From contig LSRX01000069.1 in the NCBI GenBank assembly GCA_001939145.1, positions 25,146-89,145 on the forward strand: 64,000 nt of DNA, given 5' to 3'. Position numbers and translations under genes: made by a program. The first letter of the stretch is position 1. The number at the start of each line of letters is the position of its first letter. The notes beneath the pieces are model-generated. The model saw only the letters and a program-made list of their open reading frames with translations, made no database searches and was not told where the DNA came from. Shown here one piece after another: positions 21,401 through 32,200 of this stretch. This DNA is from Symbiodinium microadriaticum (taxonomy: Eukaryota > Sar > Dinophyceae > Suessiales > Symbiodiniaceae).

Positions 21401-22189
21401 TGGTTTCTGGCCAGATCGGACAACGCGCTTTATGTTGCTTTCCGTGGCACAGATGATGTACAGGATTTTGCCATTGACGTCGCTGCCGTGCCAGACTACA
21501 CGAGATTCGAAGAGCATGGCATTGGCGTACACAGTGGGATTGCTCACGCCTTGGAGCAGAGGGGCGATGGAATTCGTCATGTTGTGAACGATGTTCTGCG
21601 AGCTTTGAAAGAGCACCGTCAACCAGGAGAGAGGCTGGTCCTCTGCGGCCATTCGCTCGGCGGAGGCTACGCCCAGGTGATGGCCGTCCACTTGTTGAGC
21701 CGCGAGTTGGAAGTCGCGGCCGTCCGAACCTTCGGCGCTCCGCACGTCCTGGTGCCTCCTTCCAGAGAGGAAGATCGACAAAAACTCTGGTGCACGCTGG
21801 ACTCGATCACGCAGCATTGGGTGCACGACTGGGACCCTGTCCCGCGGCTGCCTCTTTGCAAGACCTGGCTGACTGACGTCCTGCCGAAGCTGAAGCAGGA
21901 GGTCGTCACAGGGCTGAGAGTCGGAATTGCCCAGAAGTACATCCAAGCACTCCAGCGGCACTACGATGAGACCAGGGCGAAGCTGTTGGAGCGTTACGAC
22001 ATCGCGGGCGAGGTCGTGCTGGTCAGCAAGGCCACGAGCGTGGCCCTCCGCGCGAGCGAGGGGTCCGCAGCTTCGAAAGAGTTGCTCGGTGAGAAACCTC
22101 CCGAGTCAGTGATGACTCGGAGCAAGCTCTTTGCTTACCACAGCATGGAGGACTACCTGCAGATTGCTCACAAACTGACGGCCTCATAA
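18410..22189 (+). CDS. membrane-anchored HEAT / ankyrin / LRAT-like / class 3 lipase protein, copy B
   Basis: 1259 residues from the first in-frame ATG; the open frame extends 61 codons further upstream without ATG. Unlike copy A it starts with two hydrophobic stretches, about residues 10-26 (V-I-G-V-I-F-L-L-I-L-I-F) and 33-54 (Ala/Val/Leu-rich), suggesting a membrane anchor. HEAT-like repeats span about 70-575. Ankyrin begins at Gly580. Proposed His/Cys pair: His678 (GGLHSF) and Cys776 (SNCHHAV). A Gly/Ser-rich linker follows, then the lipase with Ser1082 (GHSLGGGYAQ), Asp1142 (DWDPVPRLP) and His1244 (YHSMEDY). All catalytic positions are intact. The insert between His and Cys is six residues longer than in A. 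It ends ...K-L-T-A-S, TAA, followed by the conserved leader to a 3' hairpin. Membrane topology is predicted by eye only. Confidence 0.9.
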   Translation: MSERQSDFKCVIGVIFLLILIFYIIRDLIQLGGCAVACLIVLAAALPARAVLVNNIASIVQVRRDWKQKWLTLLTLLLLKTVLLLLKTMLPNELEAGHVNSITKLLADGDDKVRKWTEDLLNHRMPGRLLGESFSEFLVHLRSTNSGTADASRRLFEQKISAEILAQHFEKIVPPLLADPNLQLWALDLIIAHLAADGYLRLKERSLDLLKEQLPSVIGEDHVDSIMPLLASKDSKVRDWAVHLLNERMPDALFIARFNELLVHLDKGAIRRLFERKISSEILVEHFDQIVPLLASSDWQVRLWTVKLLQIRSPTALLVEHQEELVSLLSDPSGQVQRETVSLLERMPNGLICKHYNKLLAPVRSSDPEIRCASRKLLEKQISTEVLEEDFHEIVPPLLADSELQSWSFGILTGRIPPKHHGDLIELIIVLLRREQPWSRQGEALEFLKAQLPEVLGPEHVRKIAAFLNNSECQVKRWTLDLLHEQTPPTALAEHGGRIVMLLDDEDSSVRGTASALVFKIGLSSNMDPSIMGEFAERLAELEQSFSKPFDLPQLMSKLPALLVAATRKEDIASWQDAKGNTWLHLAAEAGHVEACEALVDQVGLPLREKNKAGDEPLALSANREVDRFLRSRIHFRETRFGYGNAFEEMMQDERQVSEVAWYTVPLPGMAGNLGGLHSFLVVTVSGSSGAAGINHGAKRYVLEKAAGSFAKDAHQKHGVFIGSQDLSSNLKSVDGQKQKKQLELRHGSLRVGLKMKELYEEAHSMGPYDVASSNCHHAVQKVFNHCCAREEDKEVRPPNEWLATLGAMFGGLFTSSTSGAGGSNSDVASANSEVASGSHPADRPNGFARSVDLSCDVFAEVAASLSLAVYEKDPAIVLRPQEAGAVSIRNKLGRRVILHDHTTQSRHRVDADRRESLQTAGADKIFVDVDTVGWIPGLCSHRRLARRQAVWSGHAYDLSTDFRNEVVLQEVVSLAPSQAVDVLHTAQKSGSTSPVQWFLARSDNALYVAFRGTDDVQDFAIDVAAVPDYTRFEEHGIGVHSGIAHALEQRGDGIRHVVNDVLRALKEHRQPGERLVLCGHSLGGGYAQVMAVHLLSRELEVAAVRTFGAPHVLVPPSREEDRQKLWCTLDSITQHWVHDWDPVPRLPLCKTWLTDVLPKLKQEVVTGLRVGIAQKYIQALQRHYDETRAKLLERYDIAGEVVLVSKATSVALRASEGSAASKELLGEKPPESVMTRSKLFAYHSMEDYLQIAHKLTAS

Positions 22190-22239
22190 GCAAGGCCATG
22201 CATGGCTTCTCTCCGATTCTATCCTAAATTCTAGATCGC

Positions 22240-22266
22240 AAGCGGAGGTTGGGGCATCCTCCGCTT
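22240..22266 (+). promoter_or_regulatory. conserved 3' hairpin, copy B
   Basis: Perfect nine-pair stem AAGCGGAGG / CCTCCGCTT with loop TTGGGGCAT, starting 51 bases after the end of the stop codon. It probably acts, if at all, in the mRNA 3' untranslated region. Confidence 0.7.
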
Positions 22267-25008
22267 GATAGTTGCCTGATTGTTCAGAAAAGGGGGGCCC
22301 TTGGAAAAGCAGGAAGGACGGAGGTGCAGCTTCTGCTTTCACGATCTGATTTACATGTCTGCAGTTATTGGAGGAGGGGCTTGCTCGTGGCTGGTACCAA
22401 GCCAGGCTCAGCTTGGGCGACCTGATGCCCAGCTGCTGCAGCGGCTCCGTCTCCGTCAAGGCGCTACCGCTCCGAAGCAGCGGCCACGCTTGTTCCCAGT
22501 CTTGGCTGTGGTGCTGAGTCGCCGGATTGCTGTATACGTCGCGGCTCAAGTCTGTCAGGCATCCTTGCTGCCCGGGCTCGCAAAGCAAGACAAGATCCCA
22601 TGTAGAGAGAAAACATCCGGCCTCCCGATTGGAAGTTCCGAACCTCTGAGGGAGCTCGTCATTTTTCTAGCGCCTGCCTGAGGGTTTTATGCATCGGGTA
22701 TCTGACAAACAGTTGTGCACAGAATTTGACCAAAGAGCCGTTAAAGGCACCCTAAACTTGCGAGGCCTGGCTCTCCAGAGGAACTTTCAGCAGCTGAATG
22801 CCCCGCTGAGCTACATCCACACCACGGAGTTCCAAAGGCTGGAGGGCTCAACTCTCGATGGGTTCTTGCTATCGTCTTGTTGCCGTGCAGTGGCAGCAGA
22901 TCGACGCGAAAAAGGGGCCCCCGCCTGATCCCTTCCAGCATCCCCGGAGCCGACGAAAGAGCGCCAAGTAAGGTAGCTATGGTTATAGTTATGGTTGCTT
23001 CGAATCCCGGCATCAAGACACCTTTTGTACTGAGTCCTCTGATCCTCCTAGCGGTTGTGGTATGTATCCCCAGTGTTCAATCGTGGAGTTGAGGACCTGC
23101 TGGCGAGCAGCAGACGTCCTGCTTCTCCTCTCTCCTCTTGCCTCTCGCTCTCCCGCTCTCTCTGTCTCTCTCTGTCTATCTCTCTGTCTCTCTCTCTCTC
23201 TCTCTCCCCCTCCCTCTGTCGGTCTGTGTCTGTCTCTCTCTCTCTCTCTCTGTCTCTGTCCCGGTCAGATCGTTGATTCCTGAGCGGGTCGTCGGCTGCA
23301 GGAAAAGGCGGTGGTTTCATAACATATGTGCTGTGCTGGCACGAGTTTTCGTCAATTCGTTGGCCGGTTTGAAGCTTCAGTTAACCTTCACCACAGCCAG
23401 GCCGTGGCAGCCTCAGCTGTGGTGATGCTGGTGGCCGGCTGCATCCAGGGATGTTTCGTCGACAAGGCCGGCAAGAGAAGAGCAGGGGTTTGCAGATCTC
23501 TGTTCTGCGAAAGGTTTCGGAAGAATTCCAGATTATTTTGTTTAGTCTCATGATGATTTCCTCCAGGAGCCCGTCATGCTGTCTGATTCGAGGTCCCTGT
23601 GTCGTTGCCTGGTGGTCTGGCCTGCTGCGTTGCAATTTGGATGCGGATTGCTCTGGGTGTTTGCTCGCCAGGCTGACTTTGAATGACACCTCGGCTGATG
23701 CAGCAGGTATCAGCAGGTCCATGTTCATGCAGGTGCCACGCCCTGCCGCTTTGCAAGCTAGGGATGCTGATGCTGAAGTTTTGCAGAGTTCGTCTCATAG
23801 GATTCTTCGAAGCCTCGAAACATGAAGACCGAAGACCCTGGACCTTGGTCACTTCTCGGGTTCCTTTCACGAAGCATCGCTCTTTTCTTTCAGCGCCGAG
23901 CCGTGGCGGTCCTTTGCGAACCAACCTTCCAAATTCCTGCGCTTGAACTTGAACGAAGATGCGGCCTGCTTGCATTCCGGACGGAGCGAACACCAGATTG
24001 TCAGTGTTCCCAGTTCCCCGCCGACTAGCCTAACTGCCGCGGCATGGCGGACTGACTACTTTATAGCTAGCGCAGGTGGGAACAGGGAAGCATCTGCAAT
24101 GTGTTTCTGTGGTCGCAAGAGGCATGTCTGAAGTTTGGAGAGGGTGTCCGTTGTCTTGCAGGCTCTTCGGGTTGTCTGCTCCTTTGCTGCCGCAGCGGCC
24201 AAGGCGCTATGGTACAGTAGATTACACATGAGGGATGCCGAGGATGTTCAGATTTTGAGGAGTTCTCCGCTGTGATTGTCGGACGGTCTTCGAGTTTGGG
24301 CTTGCTGCAGACATCTGAGCAAGATGGGCTCAGAACTTTGTCAGTCGTGGGTCCTTGTCGCCACTGATCACTGTTTCGGCCACACGTTGTTGCAGTAGTC
24401 GACCAAGTGACTATAAGCAATTGCTCTGACACAGGACGTTAATATGATGAGGCAGCTGCGGAGGGTGTTCGCAGTCAATGAAGACGTCGGCTCTGGGGGG
24501 TCGGCAGACTCATTACCTAAAAGGGACTGCTGGCATAGAGTCACACAAACGAACCGAGCTCCTGCAGAGAGATGTGCAGCATGCCCTTTGCATGGGGGAG
24601 CCTGCCATCCTCTGCACCATGCGGGCTTCACGTCGCACATGGGGTCATTCACATGAACTCAGTTCCCCTGTCGCCGGAACATGCCCAAAGCCCCCTGGGG
24701 AATTCGAACAGCGCCCGACGACCTCCGCCAAAAATCACGGGATGGTGCCGCCAGGAGCTCTACGCTTATGTCATAAGAGTCTCACGCACAAACTGTGGAA
24801 GCCTCGTGCCATGCCTTGACTTGCAGCTGCCGAAGAGGCCACAGCTCTCTGCGGCTCTGGCACGCCTGGCGAGGCCAGGAGGGGCTGGAGTCAGCAATTC
24901 AGCGGCCGTCCGAGTCTGCATCGCCAGCAACGGCTTCTTTTCACTTGTCTCTTGCGCGCGCAGCTTGGCATCTCGAGCTCTCAGCTCCAAATGAGTGCAT
25001 AATAAGTC
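22267..25008. other. spacer between copies B and C
   Basis: About 2.7 kb without a supported gene. The first 400 bases match the 3' flanks of copies D to G. A stretch at about 22793-22877 (TGAATGCCCCGCTGAGCT... AAAGGCTGGAGGG...) matches 42914-42995 in the F-G spacer, so the two spacers are paralogous. A CT-rich tract lies at 23145-23265. Confidence 0.55.
23145..23265. repeat. interrupted CT/TGTCTC microsatellite
   Basis: CT dinucleotides interspersed with TGTCTC and TATCTC units over about 120 bp. Open frames across it in several phases are low-complexity artefacts. Confidence 0.9.
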
Positions 25009-28000
25009 ATGATTCGAGTCATGACGATGCTTGCTGCCTACTTGGCGTGGTTTGGTTTTCTTTGCGAGTGCGACTGCGATCGTGCTGAGTATCGTGCTGT
25101 GTTTGTGCGCCGCTGCGGGCACAAGTTCTGGAGTTCGGCAACTGTGGCTTCGCTTGTGTTGGCATTGCTAGCTGTCAAGGATGATGCTAGTAAAGAACAC
25201 ATTAGGAGGATCATGAAGCCCGTGAAGGACCACTTGCCGAGCTGCTTGAGTGCAGACCACGTCGCTCTGATCGTGAAGCTCCTGGAGAACGTCAATGAAG
25301 GTGTGAGATGCTGGACTCTGGATCTCCTGTCTGAGGTCACAGAGCTGGCAGGCATAAGAGGAAAGGTTCTTGAGCTTCTCGGCGATGAAAGTCAGCAGGT
25401 GCAAGCGAAAGCTCTGAATCTGTTGACCAGCATGCCAGATGGGCAAATTCCGGAGCTGTCCACCCAAGACGGACATTGTCTTCTTCGTTACCTCGCCACC
25501 TCAAGCCCTGAGGTGCAACAGCAAGTTCTACACCTTTTAGACAGGAAGATGCTCACCGAGCAGGTGATGGCAGTTTTCGCCCTTTCAGACTGCCATCTGC
25601 ACAAGCAGGCTCTCTACTTCTTGGAGGAGACAAAACCAAAGAAGTGGTTCGCTGAGCTGTCCATCGAGCACCGAGAACGGCTTTGTTCACTTCTCGCCAG
25701 TACGGATTGCTTGGTTCAACAGAGAGCGATGACTCTCTTGGAGACAAGAATGGCGAATGAGCTATCCTTTGTGTTAGGCGCAGAGGACTGGAAGAAGCTG
25801 CGTGCACTTCTCGCCAGTCCGGATTGGAAGGTCCAACAGCAAACACTAGACCTTTTAGCGAGGCCGGTGTCGCACGAGCTGACGTCAGAACTCTCAGTGG
25901 ATCTTTGGTGGTGCTGTTTGAGACTTCTTCTTTCCAATGGACGTGAGGAGGTTCAACAGTCAGCTGCGCGACTCTTGGAGAAGAAAATGCCAAACGAGCT
26001 TTTGGTGAAGGACTTCGGCAACTTCCACGGGGTCTTGCGCCATGCAGATTCAAGGATCAGCGACGTCAGCCGTCGTTTGTTCGAGAAGAAAACCTCGCGG
26101 GATGTCCTCGCGCTATACTTGGAGAAGATCGTGCCCGTGCTTCTGACGGACTCGGAGCTGCAGCCATGGTCTTTCGGTTTTCTCATAGATCGTATCCCAA
26201 CAGGGAATTCTCGGCAGTTTGCCGCGCTGCTAAACAAACACCTATTGAACTTTGAGCACAACTTGCGCAATTTCCTCCAGAAGCGATCCGTCGTCGAGCA
26301 CAACTTGACCGAGCTCTTCCGGCAACTTCCGGTCTCTTGCCTGCTCCTTGCCATGCCAAGAGACCGCATTGCCAGCTGGCGAGATGACGAAGGCAACACG
26401 TGGCTGCACCTGGCGGCTGAAGCCGGGCACCTGGAGGCTTGCGAGGCTTTGGTGGACCAGGTTGGCCTCCCCCTGCGCGAGAAGAACAAAGCTGGCGACG
26501 AGCCGTTGGGCCTTGCGGCGACTCGCGACGTGGATCGGTTCCTGCGGAGCAGGATGCACTTCCGGGAGACCCGCTTCGGCCACGGGAATGCCTTCGAGGA
26601 GATGATGCAGGACGAAAGGCAGGTGTCCGAGGTGACCTGGTACACGGTGCCTCTCCCTGGCATGGCCGGCCACTTGGGAGGCCTGCACTCCTTCCTCGTT
26701 GTCGCTGTCTCCAACACCTCCGAAACGGATCAGGGAGCGAAGAGCTATGTGCTCGAGAAGGCCGGGTCCTTTGGCAGGGAAGCCCATCAGAAGAACGGTG
26801 TCTTTATCGGCAGCCAAGATCTGAGCAGCAACTTGAAGAGCGTGGTTGGCCTCAAAACGAACAAGATGCAGCTTACTCTCAGTGAGGGAAGCCTTCGGAG
26901 AGGCTTGAAGATGAAGGAGCTCCATGAGGTGGCTCACGGAACGGGCCCGTATGATCTTGCAAGCTCGAATTGCCATCACGCTGCACAGGAAGTCTTCAAC
27001 CACTGCTGTGCCAGAGAAGAAGACCGGGAGCGGCAGCTGCCAAACGAGTGGTTGGCATATCTTGGGTCTCTGTTTCAGCTGCGCGGTGTGTTCAACTCAA
27101 CCAGCTCTGGCTCTAAAGGCTCGGGTTCTGATGTTGCCTCGGCGAATTCGGAAGTGGCCTGCGACTCCAGCGGCCAGCCTGTGGATGGCCCGAGCTGCTT
27201 CAAAGCCCCGGTTGATCTCTGCTGCGACGCCTTTGCAGAAGTGGCTGCTGCCCTGAGCCATGCCGTGTATGAGGAGGACCCCGCAATGGTCCTGAGGCCA
27301 GCGGAGGCAGGCACTGTATCCATCCGCAACAATCTGTCCAGACCTGTGCGAGTGTGCAACCATGGCACCAAGACGAGCAACAGAGTGGAGGTCAACGAGG
27401 TATTGAATATTGCAGGTGTCACTGAAAAGTTTCACGTGGATGTTTACGCCGTTGCATGGGCTCCAGGGCTCTATCCCTGGAGAAAAATGGCCGAAAGGCA
27501 AGCCGTCTGGGCGGGCCATAGATACAACATGTCCGAAGACTTCCGAGGTGAGGTTGTGCTGCAGGAGGTGGTGTCAGTTGCGCCCAAGCAGCCGGTAGAC
27601 GTGCTGCATGTCACGCAGCAGAGCGGCAGCAACAGTCCGGTGCAGTGGCTGCTGGCCAGATCGGACAACGCGCTTTATGTTGCTTTCCGGGGCACAGATG
27701 ATGTACAGGATGTTGCCATTGACGTCGCTGCTGTGCCAGACTACAAGCACTTCAAAGAGCACGGCATCGGGGTACACAGTGGGATTGCAAATGCTCTCGA
27801 GCAGGACGGAGATGGAATTTGCAATGTTGTGAACGATGTTCTGCAGGCTTTGCAGGAGCACCTCCAACAAGGAGATCGGCTGGTCCTTTGCGGCCACTCG
27901 CTGGGTGGAGGTTATGCCCAAGCGATGGCCGTCCACTTGTTGAGTCGGAACTTGGACGTCGCGGCCGTCCGAACCTTCGGCGCGCCGCACGTCTTGGTGC

Positions 28001-28435
28001 CATGGAGGGCCCAAGAATCTTCGAACTTGTGGCAGAAGTTGACTTCGATCACGTACGACGCATTGGGTGCACGACTGGGGCCCCGTCCCCAGGCTTCCCC
28101 TTTGCACGAGTTGGCTGACCGATGTCGTGCCGAAGCTGAAGATACAGGTCAATCCAGGGTTCAGGCTTGGAGTGTCCCAGAAGTACATCCAAGACTTCCA
28201 GAAGAACTACAACGAGAGGGCAAAGCTCTTGGAGCCCTACGATGTGGCAGGTGAGGTTGTGCTGGTGAGCAAGGCCACGGGCTTGGCCCTGAGTGTGGGC
28301 GCAGAAGCTACAGCACCGTTGAAAGAGTTACTCGGCGAGAAGCCTCCTGTGTCAGTTATGGTTTCGAGCAAGCTTTTTGCTTACCACAGCATGGCGGATT
28401 ACGAACAGATTGCTCGGACGTTGACGGCCTCATAA
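25009..28435 (+). pseudogene. HEAT / ankyrin / LRAT-like / class 3 lipase, copy C, frameshifted with altered lipase acid
   Basis: The first frame runs 25009-28254 from an ATG and encodes a hydrophobic start (M-L-A-A-Y-L-A-W-F-G-F-L and S-L-V-L-A-L-L-A), HEAT-like repeats to about 460, ankyrin from Gly462, His560 and Cys655 of the proposed papain-like domain, and the lipase up to Ser964 (GHSLGGGYAQ). At about 28050-28060, where other copies read ATCAC(G/C)CAGCATTGGG, this copy has a net insertion of four bases and leaves frame. The correct continuation resumes in another frame (28067-28435) to L-T-A-S and TAA. In that frame the lipase motif reads D-W-G-P-V-P: the Asp codon present in all other readable copies is GGC (28079-28081). 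The downstream His (28385) remains. The His/Cys domain is intact, so a truncated protein might still be made. A sequencing indel could explain the frameshift but not easily the Asp-to-Gly change as well. Confidence 0.85.
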
Positions 28436-28473
28436 GTAAGGTCATGCATGTCTTGTATCCTAACATGGATCGC

Positions 28474-28502
28474 AAGCGGAGGTTGGGGGGATCCTCCGTC
28501 TG
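28474..28502 (+). promoter_or_regulatory. conserved 3' hairpin, copy C
   Basis: CGGAGG (28477-28482), loop TTGGGGGGAT, CCTCCG (28493-28498); preceded by the shared GATCGCAAG. The outer stem is partly eroded (AAG opposite TCT). Confidence 0.65.
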
Positions 28503-29253
28503 ACAGCAGCCCGGATCGTCGAGACTGCAGGAATGGGAAAAAAGTGCTTGGAAGGAGCTGCAATCTGTGTTTTCTCGATCTGAGCTGCATGTCTGCAGTG
28601 TTTGGAGGAGTTGTGCTCTGGGTGATTGCGAGGCAGGCTCAGTTTGTGCGATCTGCTTCGAGCTGCTGCAGCTCCGTCTCTGACAAGGCACGGCCTCTGT
28701 GGGGCAGTGGAGACAAGATTTCGAAAAGTCTAGCACTTGGAGGACATGTGTAGGACGTAGGAATCTACTTTTGAGCTACGCCCGGAAACGGACCATGTTC
28801 GGGCAGGCTGTAAGCCAGCACACGCCAACCCTGTCATTCCAGAAACGCTTGGGTCTTGTGGTCTTGCCACACATACACGTGGACCTAGAGGAGCACTGGA
28901 ATCCGTGGAAACCGAGGTTCCGTAGCGGCGCAGCAGGTTTTGTTGTGTCCGTCTGCATCTTGCAAGCCTTCAGAGTCTGTCTGGAATCCATGGCTCCTGC
29001 TCCAGGCTGAGCTCTACGGAGAGGCGGGCAGGGCTGCATCGGGGGTCCGTCGGTGAAGAATGCAGTGCTCAAAGTTGATTAGGGAGCACCATGCTTTTGG
29101 TTGTGTCTTTTCGTTGGAGCATAGCCCAGCACAGTGCATGTTGCGAAGACGCAAGGCACGGTTTCATGCTCACGTTTCCTCCTTGCTTCGCTTGAGACTC
29201 AAGCTCCACATAGCGGCACCACGGTGGCCCGAAGCTGTCATCGTAAAGCAAGG
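28503..29253. other. spacer between copies C and D
   Basis: No gene. From about 28570 (GAGCTGCATGTCTGCAGTGTTTG) onward it matches the second half of the D-E and E-F spacers, including the last 90 bases before the ATG (CATGCTCACGTTTCCTCC ... GTCATCGTAAAG.AAGGATGGG). An open frame reaches upstream of copy D to a GTG at 29134 but has no ATG before 29254. Confidence 0.6.
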
Positions 29254-32200
29254 ATGGGCCCCACTTTACCTGTCAAGGAGGCGCTTCAAGGCTTGGCCAA
29301 CTCCAAGCCGGCTGCAAGACTTGATGCTTTGGCTGCCCTCGTCTTCGCGCAGGAGTGGCTGCCAGGAGAAGCAGTGGTTGCACACCTGGAAAGGTTCCTC
29401 CCGTGGCTGAAAAGTCCAGATCCCTGGATATGTTCTTTCACCCGTGACCTCTTCGAGCAGAAGATCTCGCCTCTGGTTCTTGCTGAGCAATTCCACGAGA
29501 TCGTGCCTCCACTTCTGGCTGACCCAGAGCTGCGGCCGTGGTCCTTTGGCTTTCTCGCCGGCAGGATGTCTCCAAGCTGCCTCACAGAGCTCATTGACCT
29601 AATCGCGCAGCAAGAAGGTTCGTGGTGCAAGGAGCCAGCGACCTTGAAGCTCGTAGAAGGTCAGCTGCCCCAAGAGTTGGATGCAGAGCACGTCGAGCGC
29701 ATCTTGGGACTCTTGGCGAGCAATGATTGCAAGGTGAGATGCTGGACGCTGAACCTTTTGAACATGATTCCGGCCGAGCTGATCGCTACATATTTCTACA
29801 AGCTCCACCCGGTATTGCGCAGTAAAAACTCAAGGATCAGGGAGTCAAGCCGTCTCACGTTGGAGCAGAAGGTCGTCTCTGCCGACATTCTTGCTGAGCA
29901 TTTCCACAAGATCGTGCCTCCACTTCTGGCTGACCCAGAGCTGCAGCCGTGGTCGTTCGGGTTCCTGAGAGGGCGGATCGTGGAAAGGCTCGTTCCTGAG
30001 CTCATTGATGTGATCTTCAACATCCTGTGTCGCACGGAAGCAGCTTGGAGCGGGAAGGAGAAAGCCTTGTTGGAATTCATGGAGGCGTCGCTGCCCAACC
30101 AATTGACTGCGGCGCATGTCAACCACATCGCGGCATTCTTGGCCAGGCCTGATCTCAAGGTCGAGCTGAGATGTTGGACTCTGGATCTCTTGCGCAAGGG
30201 AGCGGGCGCCCCGCATTTTGCAGAGCATTGGGACAAGGTCTTTGCACTTCTGGCCAATCCCAGCTTTGAGGTGCAACTGCGAACTCTGAATCTCTTGGAG
30301 AAGAATATGCCGAACTATCTGATCACCGAGCTGTCCACTGAGCATAGGAGGAGGTTGTTTGCCTTTCTAGCGTCTCCGCATTGGGAAGTTCAACACGAAG
30401 CTCTGAAGTTGTTGGAGAGCAACATGCCGAACGAGCTGACTGCGAAGTTGTCCACCGAGCATCGGGACAAGCTGGATGCGCTTCTCCGCAGTCCAGCGCG
30501 GGCGGTCCAACTGCGAACTCTAGACCTTTTAGCGAAGCCGATCTCGCACGAGCTGATTTCAGGACTGTCCATGTACCATTGGGGGCATGTTCTTCGACTT
30601 CTCGCTATTCCCAGCTCTGAGCAGCGGCAGCAAACTCTGAATCTCTTGGACAAGATGTCGCACGTGCTGAACCGTCAGCATCCAAAGCAAGTAGCGCAGC
30701 TGCTGCGCGATCTGCACGAGGCCGGCCACCTTCAGAATTTTGAGGTGGTTTTCATGGATCTCCTCCTGAAGAAGCGACTCCACCAAAACAGCCTGGCTCC
30801 GCTCTTGTCCAAGTTGCCGATCTCTTGCCTGCTCCTCACTGTGGGAAGAGAGGACATCGCCAGCTGGCGAGACGAAGAAGGCAACACCTGGCTGCACGTG
30901 GCGGCCGAAGCAGGGCACCTGCAGGCTTGTGAGGCTTTGGTGGACCAGGTTGGCCTCCCTTTGCGCGAGAAGAACAAAGCTGGCAACGAGCCCCTGACCC
31001 TTGCAGCGAATCGTGAAGTGGATCGGTTCCTGAGGAGCAGGATGCACTTCCGTGAGACACGGTTCGGCTACGGGAATGCCTTCGAGGAGATGATGCAAGA
31101 TGAGAGGCAGGTGTCCGAGGTGACTTGGTACACGGTGCCTCTCTCTGGCCTGGCCGGCAACTTGGGAGGCCTGCACTCCTTCCTCGTCGTCACCGTCTCC
31201 GGCACGGATCAAGGAGCGAAGAGCTACGTGCTGGAGAAGGCCGGGTCCTGTGGCAGGGAAGCCCATCAGAAGAACGGCATCTTCATCGGCAGCCAAGATC
31301 TGAGCAGCAACTTGAAGAGCGTGGTTGGCCTCAAAACGCGCAAGATGCAGCTTACTCTCAGTGAGGGAAGCCTTCGGAGTGGGCTAAAGATGAAGGAGCT
31401 GCATGAGGTGGCTCACGGAACGGGCCCGTATGATCTTGCAAGCTCGAATTGCCACCACGCTGCACAGAAAGTCTTCAACCACTGCTGTGCCAGAGAGGAA
31501 GACAGGGAGCTGCAGCCGCCAAACGAATGGTTGGCAACAGTTGTCGCCATGCTTGGGCTGGACGGTCTGTTCAACTCAACCAGGTCTGGCTCAGAAGGCT
31601 CCAATTCGGATGTTGCCTCAGCGAATTCGGAAGTGGCATCAGGCGGCCATCCTGCAGATCGCCCGAGTGGCTTTACCCGGTCGGTTGACGTCCGCTGCGA
31701 CGCCTTTGCAGAAGTTGCTGCTGCTCTGAGCCTGGCTGTGTACGAGGAGGATCCTGCAATCGTCTGAGGCAGGTGCTGTGTCTATCTGCAACAAGTTGGG
31801 CAGACCCGTGATCTTACGCGATCACACCACGCAAACTAGACACCGAGTGTACGCTGCCGAGAGAATATATCTTCAAACCGCTGGTGCCGGTAAGACTATC
31901 GTGGATGTTTTTGCAGTGGCATGGTTCAACCGACGTCTGGCCCGGAGGCAAGCCGTCTGGAGTGGGCACGCCTACGAGTTGTCCACAGACTTCCGAGACG
32001 AGGTCGTTTTGCAGGAAGTTGTGTCCTTGGCACCGAGTCAGGCAGTAGATGTGCTTCACACTGCACAGAAGAGCGGCAGCAACAGTCCGGTGCAGTGGCT
32101 GCTCGCCAGATCGGGATACGTCCTTTATGTTGCTTTCCGGGGGACATATGACTTGCAGGATGCCGTGATTGTCCTCGGTGCCGTGCCAGACTACAAGGAT

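Noticed and set aside
21104..21961. 285-codon minus-strand open frame, and a 310-codon one at 31814-32746
   Set aside because: Both are antisense to the lipase domains of copies B and D and recur in every copy at the same place. They reflect codon composition, not separate genes.
31750..31790. Intron as explanation of the break in copy D
   Set aside because: Compared with other copies the sequence is 11 bases shorter, with no inserted GT...AG segment.
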